DNA of 64,000 nucleotides. Origin: Phellopilus nigrolimitatus (lineage: Eukaryota; Basidiomycota; Agaricomycetes; Hymenochaetales; Hymenochaetaceae). The translations under genes were made by a program, and so were the position numbers. Under the pieces are notes generated by a model, which saw only the letters and a program-made list of their open reading frames with translations, was not told the origin of the DNA and did no database searches. The stretch is taken from NCBI GenBank assembly GCA_021029095.1, contig JAJOHG010000001.1:1550001-1614000 (forward strand). Reading direction: 5' to 3'. Positions 10,981-22,200 of the stretch are shown here, in pieces; the first letter of the stretch is position 1; every line of letters begins with the position of its first letter.

Positions 10981-11697
10981 CTAGTGAGCATGCGGCGCCT
11001 GTGCGAAGCGAATTCCGCTGCGGATGCGAAAGTCATCAAGAGTCCATATTTCTAGCACGCATGTAAATTTAGTTGCACTCACCAGTATCTGGATAGAATG
11101 AAGCGAAGCAAGATGGTAGCAGCGAAGCCTCAGTCAGCCTTTTGTGATTCAATGAAGGTCATCATAATGAATGAACGAACCCGCAGGGCCTCGGGCCGGG
11201 CTTATCCTGCGCAAGGAATAAGAAACGGGCGGCTCCTTGGGACAGAATAGCCAGCACTCACGAGATTGATGAAAATCTTCGGGTGTCCGAGCGGGCCACC
11301 TCCTATTCGTTGTATAGTGAGCACGCAGCTATGTGAGCACCGAACACGGCAGCAGAAGCAGTAGAGTAGAGGCAAACGCACCACCGTCGCAGACGGCCTT
11401 GCGGCCGTGCACCATGTGAACCGGCTCCTGGCTGATCATCTCCATCGCGCTGAGCGGCTGCGGCTGGAACTCGAGCGCGGTCTGCTCGAAGCGCGCGTCC
11501 TTGTATGCATCCTCGCGTGCGCGCTGGTTCGTGGACCACGGCTTCGGGTAGTTCGGCGACTGCGCGGCGGCGGGCGTCGGCTCGGTGGTAGGCTTTGCGG
11601 CGGGAACGGAAGAGGAAGAAGACTGGGTCGATGCACTGCGTGCGGTGGGCTTCAACGAGCGCCCGGTGCGAGCAACGGTCCTGCTGAACTTGAACAT
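10981..11697 (-). CDS. NDUFS6: Mitochondrial complex I subunit NDUFS6 (zf-CHCC)
   Basis: NDUFS6 is the zinc-binding accessory subunit of NADH:ubiquinone oxidoreductase, located at the matrix-arm junction. My exons in coding order are 11697-11382, 11302-11262, 11206-11181, 11088-11083 and 11017-10981. They total 426 nt, giving 141 residues. The first 30 residues are Arg/Ser-rich without acidic residues, a typical matrix presequence. The zinc fold is complete: [20 protein letters not shown] followed by KPGPRPCGYCGIRF, supplying Cys, His and the CxxC pair. The fourth exon is only 6 nt and contributes Tyr plus most of the second CxxC cysteine codon. It sits 184 bp downstream of the NIPA gene on the same strand. 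Confidence 0.9.
11083..11088 (-). other. NDUFS6: Six-nucleotide microexon in NDUFS6
   Basis: On the minus strand the sequence is ...CCAG|ATACTG|GTGAGT..., between introns of 92 nt (11089-11180) and 65 nt (11018-11082). Splicing TGCGG|ATACTG|CGGAATT gives Cys-Gly-Tyr-Cys-Gly-Ile, matching the PCGYCG zinc motif of the family. Skipping keeps the frame but removes Tyr and one zinc-binding Cys. Confidence 0.85.
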
Positions 11698-11880
11698 AGT
11701 CGCTGGACAACGGAGTGAGCGGACAGAAACTAACGATACTGAAATGCCTTTTCGGGATGCAAGTGGCGGTCCCGGTCACGATTGAAGATGCGAAGTCGTA
11801 TTTTCTTTGCTATTAGTCTTACAAATAAATTTTAGATTGTGCCAGACATATGTCTATACGTCCGAAGTCCTCTACACGTA

Positions 11881-13791
11881 CTAATCTCTGTCCGTAAAAA
11901 CACTACGCAACCACTTCCACCGAGCCTTTACCTTCGTCTTTTTCCGCTGTCTAGACTCTTCCGGATTTGTCGAAGGTAATTCGCGCGTTTCCCTCTCGTC
12001 TGTTTGCTCTGAGTTAGCGAAGACGTCACTCTCGCTGACCGTCCTACGCATTGCCGCCCGTCGCACGACCTGGCGGAGCGCGCTCGGGCGCCTTTTCGGC
12101 ACGATAGCAAACCCGGGGCTGATCGGGGACAAGCCTATACTAAAGCCCCCACCAGGGACATTCAGCGTAGCAGAGTTCGATTCAGAAGGCTGTAAGAAAG
12201 AGAAGCGGTGCCGGTGTCGATGGGAACGCCCCGCGAGCGAAGTTGGCGAGAGCGCACGCGTCTGTGTGAGACGCTCCCGGTCCTGTTCAGTCGCATCGGA
12301 CACGGTGGGAAAGGTAATTGAGTGTTGCGAAGACGGTGAGAAGGTTGGAGGGAAGAACACTTCAGAGTCTGAGAGTGCAGATTCAAGTCGCCTCGGAGAG
12401 AAGGTTGGTGGTGTATGGTCCTCTGATATCGTTTCCCGCGCACCTTCCTCTTCTAGATCGGCATCACCTTCCTGCCACGTTCCTAGGTCCACGCGTCCGC
12501 TTCCCGCATGAAACGACACAACCCAGACGCCTCCCAATAAAACTACCATCCCTAAGGAAACGAGTGACAACTGCAATGTGGATAAAAAGGAAAATTGGTC
12601 GAAGTATACAAGTCCATTTACGATCGATGATACGTTGTAGAAGCAGAACGCCACTAGTGAGAGAAATCAGCTTCAATTCATTCATTCCAAAAGAACATGC
12701 AAAGCATAGTTTTACTCACGAGGACACACGATAGTCGGATCAGCAAACACTAGACTCTTCTGTAGATACCATAGCTGCAGGAGTGCGAATACAACAAGTC
12801 CTAGAAGTAGCATCCATGCCTCCCAGCGCCAGAACTGGTTTTTGCCACCAATAGTCAACAAGAGAAGCTCAACGCCACTCTTTGCAAAGATCAGGCACAT
12901 TCCACTGAGAATTCCGGATAATGAGGCATATGAAATGGAAAGAAGAAGACGTGTTCGTGCTATTGCAGCATCGACGAAAACTGGAGGCGTGGACGTTCCA
13001 TTTACTGGCGGATGCTTCCGGTCAATGAGCGGAGTGCGCTCGGATGCTGTGGCGACAGATACAGGAGGCGGAATGAGAGACGAAGGAATAGATTGCGATA
13101 AAGCCCTAGGTGACATGGGAGGGGTCAGGGGAGGTGATCTCATTTTGCGAGACAGCGAGAACTCTGCAAGATGAGTCTAAACGGAAATGTTTGTAAGTCA
13201 AGGCGTTGACTACATGAATGATAGGTACTCACGGCGGTCACAAAGGTCAAAACTGCTGCCCCCAGCAAGGAGAAATAGACGATGAATGTGGCACGGCCGA
13301 AGAGGGCGAGAAGATCCTCAAGAGAGTGCGTTGGCTCGGGAACGATGCCGAAGACTGCGACAAGGACTGCTCCTCCAGCAATGAATATAGTGCCAAGTAT
13401 CATCCATGGTGAAAAGATATCGCCTAGTAAGACGCGGGCAAAGAAAGCGTTCCATAAGAGTGAAACGGCGCCGAGGGGCGCAAGAATGACGACAGGCAAA
13501 GACGCGATCTGGAAGAGTGAACCTAGAATGTTGGACGAGATGAAGATAGCAAAGCCGAGGAGCCAGAGTCTAAAGCTGATATTAGCGACGCGGCGCGCGT
13601 GCTCGTAACTGGGCTGGCTGGACTCACGGACGTCGGTGTTCACCGCGCTGGTCAATCTCTGGAAGCTGTTGATTCAAGACGTGGCTCTTCCGCTGTATGG
13701 TCAAGCCAAGAGACTGAACGAAGGATGCAAGCAAGCCGATGACAATGCCCCATGCTACTGATAAATGCGAATCGACATCGGCCACAGTCAT
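11881..13791 (-). CDS. NIPA-type magnesium transporter (DUF803)
   Basis: NIPA proteins are multi-pass membrane proteins of the drug/metabolite transporter fold that move Mg2+ at plasma or endosomal membranes. The start at 13791 (MTVADVDSHLSVAWG) leads directly into helix 1 (VIGLLASFVQSLGLTIQRKS). An in-frame ATG upstream is less likely, since those residues come from a repeated GACGCATCGT stretch. Family signatures include LGSLFQIASLPVVILAPLGA, then GAVSLLWNAFFARVLLGD, SGMCLIFAKSG and VYFDQF. Introns follow GEHRRP, TFVTA and TIVCP. The C-terminal 180 residues after the last helix are Ser/Arg-rich and hydrophilic, probably a cytosolic regulatory tail. Mg2+ specificity is inherited from the family. 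Confidence 0.85.
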
Positions 13792-14309
13792 GGCAAGATG
13801 TTGTCGACACAGGGTAAGCAGGACTCGACCCTTGGTGACAACGTGACGCATCGTGACGCATCGTGACACGCTGGCATGGTTGCCCTTTATAGACAGAAGT
13901 GCTATCCGTCGCCTAGCATCGAGACTAAGTTACGCTCATGGAATTTCTGCTCCGAATAACGCTTGAGTTTTCCAAAAGAAAGAAAAGAAAGAAACGAAAG
14001 AAACGAACGAAAAATATATTAAATAAAATAAATAAGCACGACAGTCGACAGGTCGATAAACGTACATCGGTACAAATACGCCGAGAACTCCACGATGTGC
14101 AACCTTTCGTCTTGCTCCTCGTTCGTCCGGTCCCCCATCTCTCCCCCACTCTCCTTTAGCTCCCCGTCGCCTCTCCTCCGCGTCGCGTCGCGTCCGTGCG
14201 ACGAAAATATATTCAGTTCCTGATATCCCGTCACCATTTCAACGCGGATAAGACTCGCGGGATCGCCAAGTCACCGGCATCAGAACTAGAGAAGACCGTA
14301 TATATTAAT
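13792..14309. promoter_or_regulatory. Divergent NIPA/DENN intergenic region
   Basis: This is the shared upstream region of two divergent genes. It contains a direct repeat of CGTGACGCAT near 13843-13865, a purine-rich GAAA tract described separately, and GC-rich CGTCG repeats near 14180-14200. I see no RNA gene or supported small protein. Confidence 0.5.
13974..14035 (+). repeat. Purine-rich (GAAA)n / AT-rich low-complexity tract
   Basis: About 35 bp of AAAGAAA/ACGAAAG units run into about 25 bp of AATAAAAT repeats. It is simple sequence between divergent genes and may be a nucleosome-poor promoter element. Confidence 0.7.
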
Positions 14310-17300
14310 ATGACCAGCCATGAAGCCTCTCCTTCCCTACGCCTCTTCGACCGCTTTGCCTCCAGTGCGCCCCCACCTCAAGACGACCTAGCGAGCCAGA
14401 GCAAGGCGACAGCACACAACGTCTCTGCGATCCCGGAAAGAATCGAAGAGGACACCGTTGAGGAAGAAGTCAAATCGGTCAAGGCTGCTACGCTTAGACC
14501 TAGAGGTCACAAACGCGAGGAGAGCGAGCAGACGCGTGAGTCGTCTCTTCTTTTTCTGAATCTTCTTCTCTTATCTTGCGGTTTCAAACACGTTTTACTC
14601 ATATTCGTTGTGTTGTTTCTGCAGTCGCTGGTGCAGCTTTATTAAATCAAGTTGCCCACATCCCTCGCAGGGACAAGGCTTCCCAGGTACTGGGTATCCC
14701 CCACCGCAGCTCTATGGAGCCGGTCCCCGTGCGCAAGCGCACCTCCATCATGTCCACACGTTCAGCAGGAAATGTTCCCCAGTCCCCGTCTTTTGCTCCA
14801 AGCGTTCCCCTTGCCAGTTTATACGTTGTCAGCGGCCTGCCTAAGAGGCCTCAGACATGGACGCTTGCAGATCCTGATGCAGTCCAAGGTCTCAATCATT
14901 CAGAAGGTGCTGTAGGACGATGGTGGAGAGCCGAAGTGCTCGGTAGCACCGTCAGTCCTGGTGTGGGGGGAGGCAAGAAGAAGAAAGTCATGAAGGGCCA
15001 TAGTACCCTAACCGAGGTTGCTAAAGGCCCAGGCGCGTTGACCAAGCAGGAGACAGCGAAGATGTTGAGCAAAGCTTTGAAAGTGAGTACATTGATACTG
15101 ATATTCTTCGTCGCTACGTATTCCAGCATCTGACATCGGAAAATTTGTAGCTTTCGTTCACGCGAGAAGTCGAAATTATCGCTTCGACTCTTCAGCCTGC
15201 GTCAACGGTCCATACGTTCACTTTTACTCTTCCTGCACCTAGCACACCGCTTGCTCCACCATCGACACTCGGTCTGTCAACTCTCAGAAACTCCGTTTTG
15301 TCTGCTTCGACAGAAGGCAACCGTTTTTCCAACGCCATCACTTCCTACGGAACGTTCCCGTACTCGTATGCCGATACGAACGCTCGTCCCTCATCTGCCT
15401 ATTTAGGACCGAGTAGTGTTTCTGCCCTAGACGCTAATATAAACACGGCCACGACGCCAGACCTTGGCGGGGCAGGGACAGAGGGTCGTGGCGCTGGGAG
15501 CGTCACATATCATGGTGTATGCTTGACGGTATGGTCTCACGCCGATTCTGAGCGAAGCGCTGCCATCCGCCGAACGCTCGAGTCCGTCCGCTCCCGCAAG
15601 GAGTCCGCCCAGAGCGTCGTTACGTCACGCCTGAAAGCGTTGCGCTCGGACGTACCGATGAGCGACCCGACTAATCTTGCCCGTCGCAGTGTTCGCAACG
15701 CGAGGCGCGGGCCCTGGAGCGTTCCGGATGGGGAGACTGACGGCGAATCTGAAATTGGGGATGCCGTTAGCGAAAGCGAATTTGACGCCGCTAGCACCAC
15801 ACATGGACCGGGCGAATCCACTCTTTTCTTGACGGGCGACACAGTTTTCTGGCTTCCATATGCTCTCAGTGCGCATCACTTTATTTGGACTGCTTTTTAA
15901 AATCTGCAAAACATTGACCAAAAGCATCTTAATAGCACTCGTTTCGCGGCACCCAATCTACGATCTCATGCGCGACTACCTGACGCTGTCTTGGGCTCGT
16001 TTCAGCAAAGATGTTGCATCTCATACTTTACAAATTTCTAAAATCCTTTCTCACCCCGCTCCGCGAGCAGGCGATATTGTGCGGCTCGATGCTTCACCGA
16101 AAGAAGGAGGGGATAAAGGAGACGGTAGCTTGGAAGTTGTTGCTCGTTTCCCAGGGGGCCTTGACTTTGGGAGAGGCTTGGTTGATATAAATGTGAGTCT
16201 ATTGCTGTTCCTTTTTGATCTGGAGTTTCTAATATCTCCTTTCAGTTCACCATGTGGCCGCTCTTCAAGTGTCTTAATATTGATAATATACTCAGTATTT
16301 GCGAGGCGAGTGATCTTATTTAGGCTGTCAATGTCTTTCGTATTCATCAGGCTCTCAGATTGCACTAGCTCCTACGGGTCGTATTTTGTTTTTCTCGCGT
16401 CATCCTGCCACGCTTGGGGTACGTCGTTTCCCCTATCAATCAGATTATTCGGACGCTGATATTGGACTTAGATTGCTGTAGCCACCATCAAATATCTGGT
16501 GGAGTTGCGCGGATGGAACGGCATCGCTCTTCCTGCGGTCCATGCTAGAGATGCAAGGATTTACATAGAAGATCCTGGCCCATGGATCATCGGCATGGGT
16601 GCTGAAATGCGCTATGCAGTTCGTCCCCCTCCTGAAGTTTGCATCTGTGATCTGTACGTGCTGCTATGTTCGCCGGATTTTCAGACTTTTATTAACACTT
16701 ACTCTCGTGATCCAGCGATATCAATTATCTGTAAGTTCTATTTTATGCATATCAAGAATCACCTCAAACAAGATCTCTTGTAGAAGCTGCGCTGCACCTC
16801 CACCCGGTTGTCTTTCTGTTAGGCAGCAGAGGGACAAGTACCGGGCAAAATTACTTTCTGCATTCGGGGAGTTCTATCACCCGGACCACTCGGTGCCAAT
16901 GTAAGTTTTCTTCTACTTTACGATCTTTCATTTCTACTTCTTCTACCTTCATGTTACTGAACTTCCGGCTCTAGTGAATTCAAGGAAGCGTTCCCTGCCG
17001 GGCGCTTCAGGCCCATCTGTAAAATCCAGGCCAAGCGAGGAGCTTCGTCCTCTGTGGTTGCGGAGAGCGTGAAAGCTCCAGAATGGTGGCACTCTACAAA
17101 GATTATTCAGGCATTCGATGCGGTTCTACAGGACAAAGTAAGTCGATGAAGCGCGAACTATCTCGCCCCTCCCCTAACTTATTTTACTATTTTTAGTTCA
17201 AGAAACCTTCACTCTTCAAGCGCATCTCCTCTCTCGGCTCTTACAAGCGTCCTCCGCGGTTGAGTGGCGCCGAACAGCAGGTTCAGAATTCCATTCGTAA

Positions 17301-18883
17301 ACGTGCGACCGCCTTCGTCGATGCTCGTGATGATCTTGAGACCAAGATTGGACGTCTATCAAGGAGACTTAATTTCCTTGTGACGGAGTCTGATCTCTGG
17401 AGAGAGAAATTTGTCACTTTTGAATCATACGCAGAGAAGCTGAGCAGCGAGGCGAGCGATCTTCGTGCGAAGATCAACAAGGAACAGAGAGAGAGCAAGC
17501 GTTTAACAGGATTGGTCTCGTTTACTGCGGCGGAGAAACTCAAGCTCCAGTCCCGTACGTACCTGACCTCGTTATACACCAAGCTGATTGTGGCTTATCG
17601 TTCTCCTTTTCTTAGAGTTGCTTGATACGGAATCCGCGCACAAAAACGCCATGCTCGAGCTCGAGAGCATGCGCCAAGCAATGGAGAAGATGGAAGATGA
17701 ACGCGCACAGCTAGTCGAAGAAGTCGAGGCCCAGATCGAACGGGCTTTGGCATCAATGTCGATGTCCATAGAAATGAGTGAATCTGAAGACGGTTCGCAG
17801 CTCGATGGCTCCCAACTCGATGATTCCCAGCTTGATGGTCAACAGTCGGAATCTTCTCGGCCGCCATCTGATGTAGGCTCTAGGCGATCCAGTAATGCGG
17901 TGGGCTCCCCGCCTCGTACATTCAGTACGGATTCTACGTTAGCCGGGACTGCGGAGAACGATGACATGACTCGTCATTCTCTTGAATCATCTGCAATTGC
18001 TGAGGAAGAGGAAGAAGAAGCCTCGCCGACTGTCCTGAATATCGATGCTTCGGGAGCGCCTGTCGGAGAACGGTCACAGGACGCCATGGTAGCTGTCGAC
18101 GAGGGGATTCATCAAAACAGCGACAAGATCGCGCAGAAGGTAATGCAAATTCAGCAGAAGGTGTGTGATTAGGTCCTTCTATTTACGACAGATTACTCAC
18201 ATATGCCATAGCTGGAAAGTGCTTTATCAGATCGACGCGTGGCGCATTGGAGGCCTTCCATCGACAGTGAAACGGAAGGCAGCGACCGAGGCAAAGGCAG
18301 TCGACCGATTTCTCCAGCCACTGCACGACACTCTCATGGATACAATGCTGCGAACAGAACGCGGAGCAACACCGTTTCGTCATCGCAGACAACTACGCGG
18401 GCGACCAAGTCTAGAGCTTTCTCGCCTCGCGACAAATCTATGACGCCTAAAGCCACTCCTGGTTCACCGGTCAAAGCTGAACGAGTCTCTTCGGAGAGCG
18501 TGGTGCGGCAGGCAAAGCCCGCCTCTCCTACACTTAGTCCGACCTCTCCTTCGAGCTCGTCGTGTGTTCCTTCTACTCCTTCCGTGACAGTCGCAGCGAC
18601 CGAAGATTCAGATACGGATTTCCAAAGCGCGTACTCAGCTAGCCCAAGGGAGAGCTATCACGATGACTCTGAGCCTAGGGCACCTGATGCTGACAGTGAG
18701 GGCAAGGATACTATCTTTGACCGCGATCGCGTACCGCAGGACTCTGGCTTCTCTGAATCGCCTCTCAAGCCAAATTATACGAGGGAAAGAATATCGAGCG
18801 ATGCTACCGCGATCACCAGGATTTCTGGTGATCGTGCGTCTAACCGCACATCTTCGATGACTGCTTATACATCATCACGGTGA
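14310..18883 (+). CDS. DENN-domain protein (Rab GEF-like)
   Basis: DENN proteins are guanine-nucleotide exchange factors for Rab GTPases in membrane traffic. The u-DENN part includes YHGVCLTVWSHADSERSAA and FWLPYALT joined to LVSRHPIYDLMRDYL. The central DENN core reads FTMWPLFKCLNI, GRILFFSRHPATLG then IAVATIKYLVELRGWNGIAL, and EDPGPWIIGM with DLDINYLSC. Downstream come a d-DENN-like region and a coiled coil (about 17300-17770, LETKIGRL to EEVEAQIERAL). A Ser-rich disordered tail ends at 18883. At least twelve introns are needed, one flanking a 15-nt exon (16716-16730) and one of only about 41 nt. A SQLD repeat lies after the coiled coil. The Rab substrate cannot be told from sequence. Confidence 0.85.
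17795..17840 (+). repeat. Short tandem repeat encoding SQLDG/SQLDD units
   Basis: Three near copies of a 15-bp unit (CAGCTCGATGGCTCC-like) encode three consecutive SQLD(G/D) peptides in the acidic linker after the coiled coil of the DENN protein. Codons differ between copies (CTC, CTC, CTT for Leu), so it is not a very recent expansion. Confidence 0.75.
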
Positions 18884-19222
18884 TTGTCTTTTTGCTTGAC
18901 CGCGTTTCATTTATATTTCTTTATACTGTGCAAGGTAATCATTGCCCTTCGTAATTCTTTCTTTTCTTAAAATTGCTCTTCAGCCGGGGCTCACTTAATA
19001 CCATTCGACTTCTTCCCCCCTACCGCCGTTATATCTTTATTGTATTGTTTGGCTGGTGGAATCAAGTCGTTCATTTCGCTTTCTTATTCCGCACTTCAAT
19101 TCCGTATCCTGCTATTTCTTTGTAATCCGGATACATCCATAAATATGGAAATAAACATGGTTACGCATCTAAAAAAAGTCGAATATGTTATGCAAGGGCA
19201 CTACTAATACATTGGAACACGT
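18884..19222. other. Convergent intergenic region, DENN and VPS13 3' ends
   Basis: CT- and AT-rich 3' UTR sequence separates two convergent stop codons. A poly(A)-signal-like AATAAA at 19150-19155 would serve the plus-strand DENN gene. No gene seen. Confidence 0.5.
19150..19155 (+). terminator. AATAAA poly(A) signal candidate, DENN gene
   Basis: A canonical AATAAA hexamer lies about 270 bp downstream of the DENN stop codon in AT-rich sequence. The assignment rests on position only. Confidence 0.35.
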
Positions 19223-22200
19223 CTATCGCTCAAGCCGACGTCGAGCGTTGAACGCCATCACTACCGCTTTAACCTCCTCGAAAAACCAGTCCTTCGAACC
19301 GTTGTCCTGGATGATAACAAACTTGTCGTGATCGCGGCCAGCTTTGCTCGCGAAACGAATGCCTGTGTGTTCACCCTGAACACCTGCGACACTTGTTAGA
19401 GACAAGTCCCATTGCAAACGAAGTTCCCTGGAAGAGAATGAGATGATTCTCCCGTTCGTCAGTAAAATGACATTATCAGTTCCCGGGAGGTCTACAGATT
19501 AACTTGTAAGCCAATACATATTCTACCCTGAAGATGTAATTCATACCGATATGAGAGATGTAGTACTCTTTCCGGTACTTGCCATCTTGCAGGTCTCTCA
19601 TCCAAGATTGTCCTAGAGCCCTTCGAGATGAGTAAGGTTGCAACACGCCATCAGCAGGGATATGTCGAGGCTACGAAAACGTCAGCACTATGAAACATCT
19701 ATTATAATTGCAAATACTACCTTCCGTACGCGATCGCGTTGTGGAGCATCAAAAACAGTCGTAGTGTTACGAATGCCTGTTATCGCACTGAGCAACCACA
19801 TTTTCAATTCCAATCCTTCCCTTCTCACCTTCAGTCACATTCGCGGCCAAGTCGAAGACGCCTACGACAGGCTTCGTCACGGCCCTGTCTGCTTATTAGT
19901 TTCTGCGTGAAATTAGGCAAAGGAGAAACCATCGCACCCAACAATGCCTTTACCCATCCCCTTGAAAAATCCGAATGCACCTTCAGCGTCCGCGCCTTCG
20001 ATAGGTTTCATCTAGGATGTCATCAAGTTAGCGCGCGCGCATGTAATAGAGTGAAAATATATCTTGCCAAAACTCCTTCCACACCGCTAGCAACACTGTT
20101 GGCAAAAGCTTCTGCACCTGCCGAGACACCAACACTAGGGTGGAGAAAGAGATTGTTATTAAAACCATGTACATCGATCCCATGTTCAAGCTTACAGCGC
20201 GTGGCGTGGTCTGTTGCGACGTTGATTCATACGTCGTTTGGCCTGATAGTCTGCATCGAGAGTAGCGGCACTCAACCCTGACATAGGATATTGTTAGCTC
20301 ATATGTAGACCTGATATGATTGTGCCTTTACCCTTTCCAAGGCTGGAAGTAACCTTCGTCATGCTGTCCGAGACGCCAAATATAGTTTTCTTAACAAAAC
20401 TCGCCGCGCCCTATCAAGAGTGATATATATTGATGTATCCAGGAGGAAAAGATGAGCCTGACCTTTGCTATACCAACCCCAAGTTCTCCGCCCCCATGTT
20501 GAACGACGCCGTGCCATGGTTCGTAGAAAATATCGGCGACTCCGGAGCTAACATTCGAGAATAGTCCGACAGGATTGCCAAGAAAATCAGCCGAACCAAG
20601 AACGCGATAAATTTGTCGCAGGACCTCCTGGCGGTAATGATACATGATCCTTGACTGGATGTCTGGTAATGTCAGCCTGACATCCGTGAGACCGAGAGCA
20701 TTAAGCTGTAATTCGACGCCCTCGGCATTGGCCAATGTCATGGTCAAGATGTTCAGGGCTATGGCCAAAGGGTTTCTCGTGGTCATTCTGTAACGTTAAA
20801 TCGATAAGTTTACAATTCCTATTGCATCCTCAGAAGAAGTGTACATACGCCTGCGAATCGTCATCAGAGGGCGTGATATTCCGCACGAAAGACACGGAAA
20901 GGATTATTGGTTGCAACTCGAGGACCTCGAAGTAAACGTCTTGCCCATTATTTTTGGAGGTCGGCTCGAGCCCCTCATCATCATTGCGAATAAGAACACT
21001 GGCGCAATGTCAAAACCCTCTTCGAGTAAGAGACCGGAATCATACCTTTCAGATTCTGTTTCCCAATTGACGCCTTCCAGTTTAGTTAGATCTAAGACTG
21101 CGTATAAGAAAGCCTCGTCTATTTGTACTGTGATGGCTTGGAGAAGGATAGAGGCATATTTGACAAAAAGAACGCCATGTGCTTCACAAATACATGTAAG
21201 GCTAGTCTTGCGCTTGTGAAAAGGCATATCACGTACCGCTATCATTCAAAATGATTACTGAGGCTTGTACAGTCGGGAGAGCGCCCAAGCTTCGCGCTTC
21301 TTTCGAGATCGGAGTGGGTTGCAGAAGGACGGGGAAGAACGCATCGTGGAGTTGATTGTCGACCTGTAAAGTTCCAAACGACAAGTTGACGGCTTGAGCA
21401 ACGGGGCTATTGGAATACTCTAACTTGAGGCTTTGAATCGAGAAGTAAAGTATTTCAACCAGCTTCTTATTCAGAAGGGAGATGCCAAGCCCTTTCAAGT
21501 CGAGATCAACCGCTAAACTTGGTGGAACTTCCTCTTGAACAGCTTCAAACTCTTGAGTAGTCGAGATAGAGTCACTGCGAGAAACAGTGCCCCGACGCTT
21601 CGGTTTGTACAAGCTCGTCTCTTCTCTGTAATTGGATATGGATAGCAGTTGACTAGGCCCGTCTGCACGTACGTCCAGAGAAAGCGCCCCGGAATTATGC
21701 TGCACTCCAGTAAATAAAGACAGAATATTCAGAAGTTCAGACTGAATCTTATACGTACCTTTAGAGGAAGCAAAACTCCAATTTCCATGATATCGATCTT
21801 GCGAGAGCGTTTGTTGCAGCTCAGATAGATCTTCTTCTTTTCCATGGCCGGGAAATCCCAGGCATAGGGAAGTCTTTTACCCGGTTTAACACTATAAATA
21901 ATCTCGCTTTCTGGCTTGTCTCGACTTTCGTCCTGGAGCATTAGAACATGAAGTCAATGGAGAAAATTGATCAAGGATGAAAAGGTTTTTGCTGACAATT
22001 TGCCCAAAAGTGACATCGTAGTCACTTTTATTCTCGATGACGAATGGCCAAGGACCATCATGGGGCGAAAGAACGATGAATATGGTAGCTTTATCGAGAA
22101 TCACGTCCGCGACAATTAAATGCGTATCCTGTCGAGAAGTCGAACCAGTTTGGCGCATTCGCGTGTGCACAGAGCCGATAGCTTCCATCTCAATTGCGGG

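Noticed and set aside
11303..11779. 158-codon minus-strand frame overlapping NDUFS6
   Set aside because: It is the other frame of the GC-rich first exon of NDUFS6. Its Arg/Ala-rich translation is the usual shadow.
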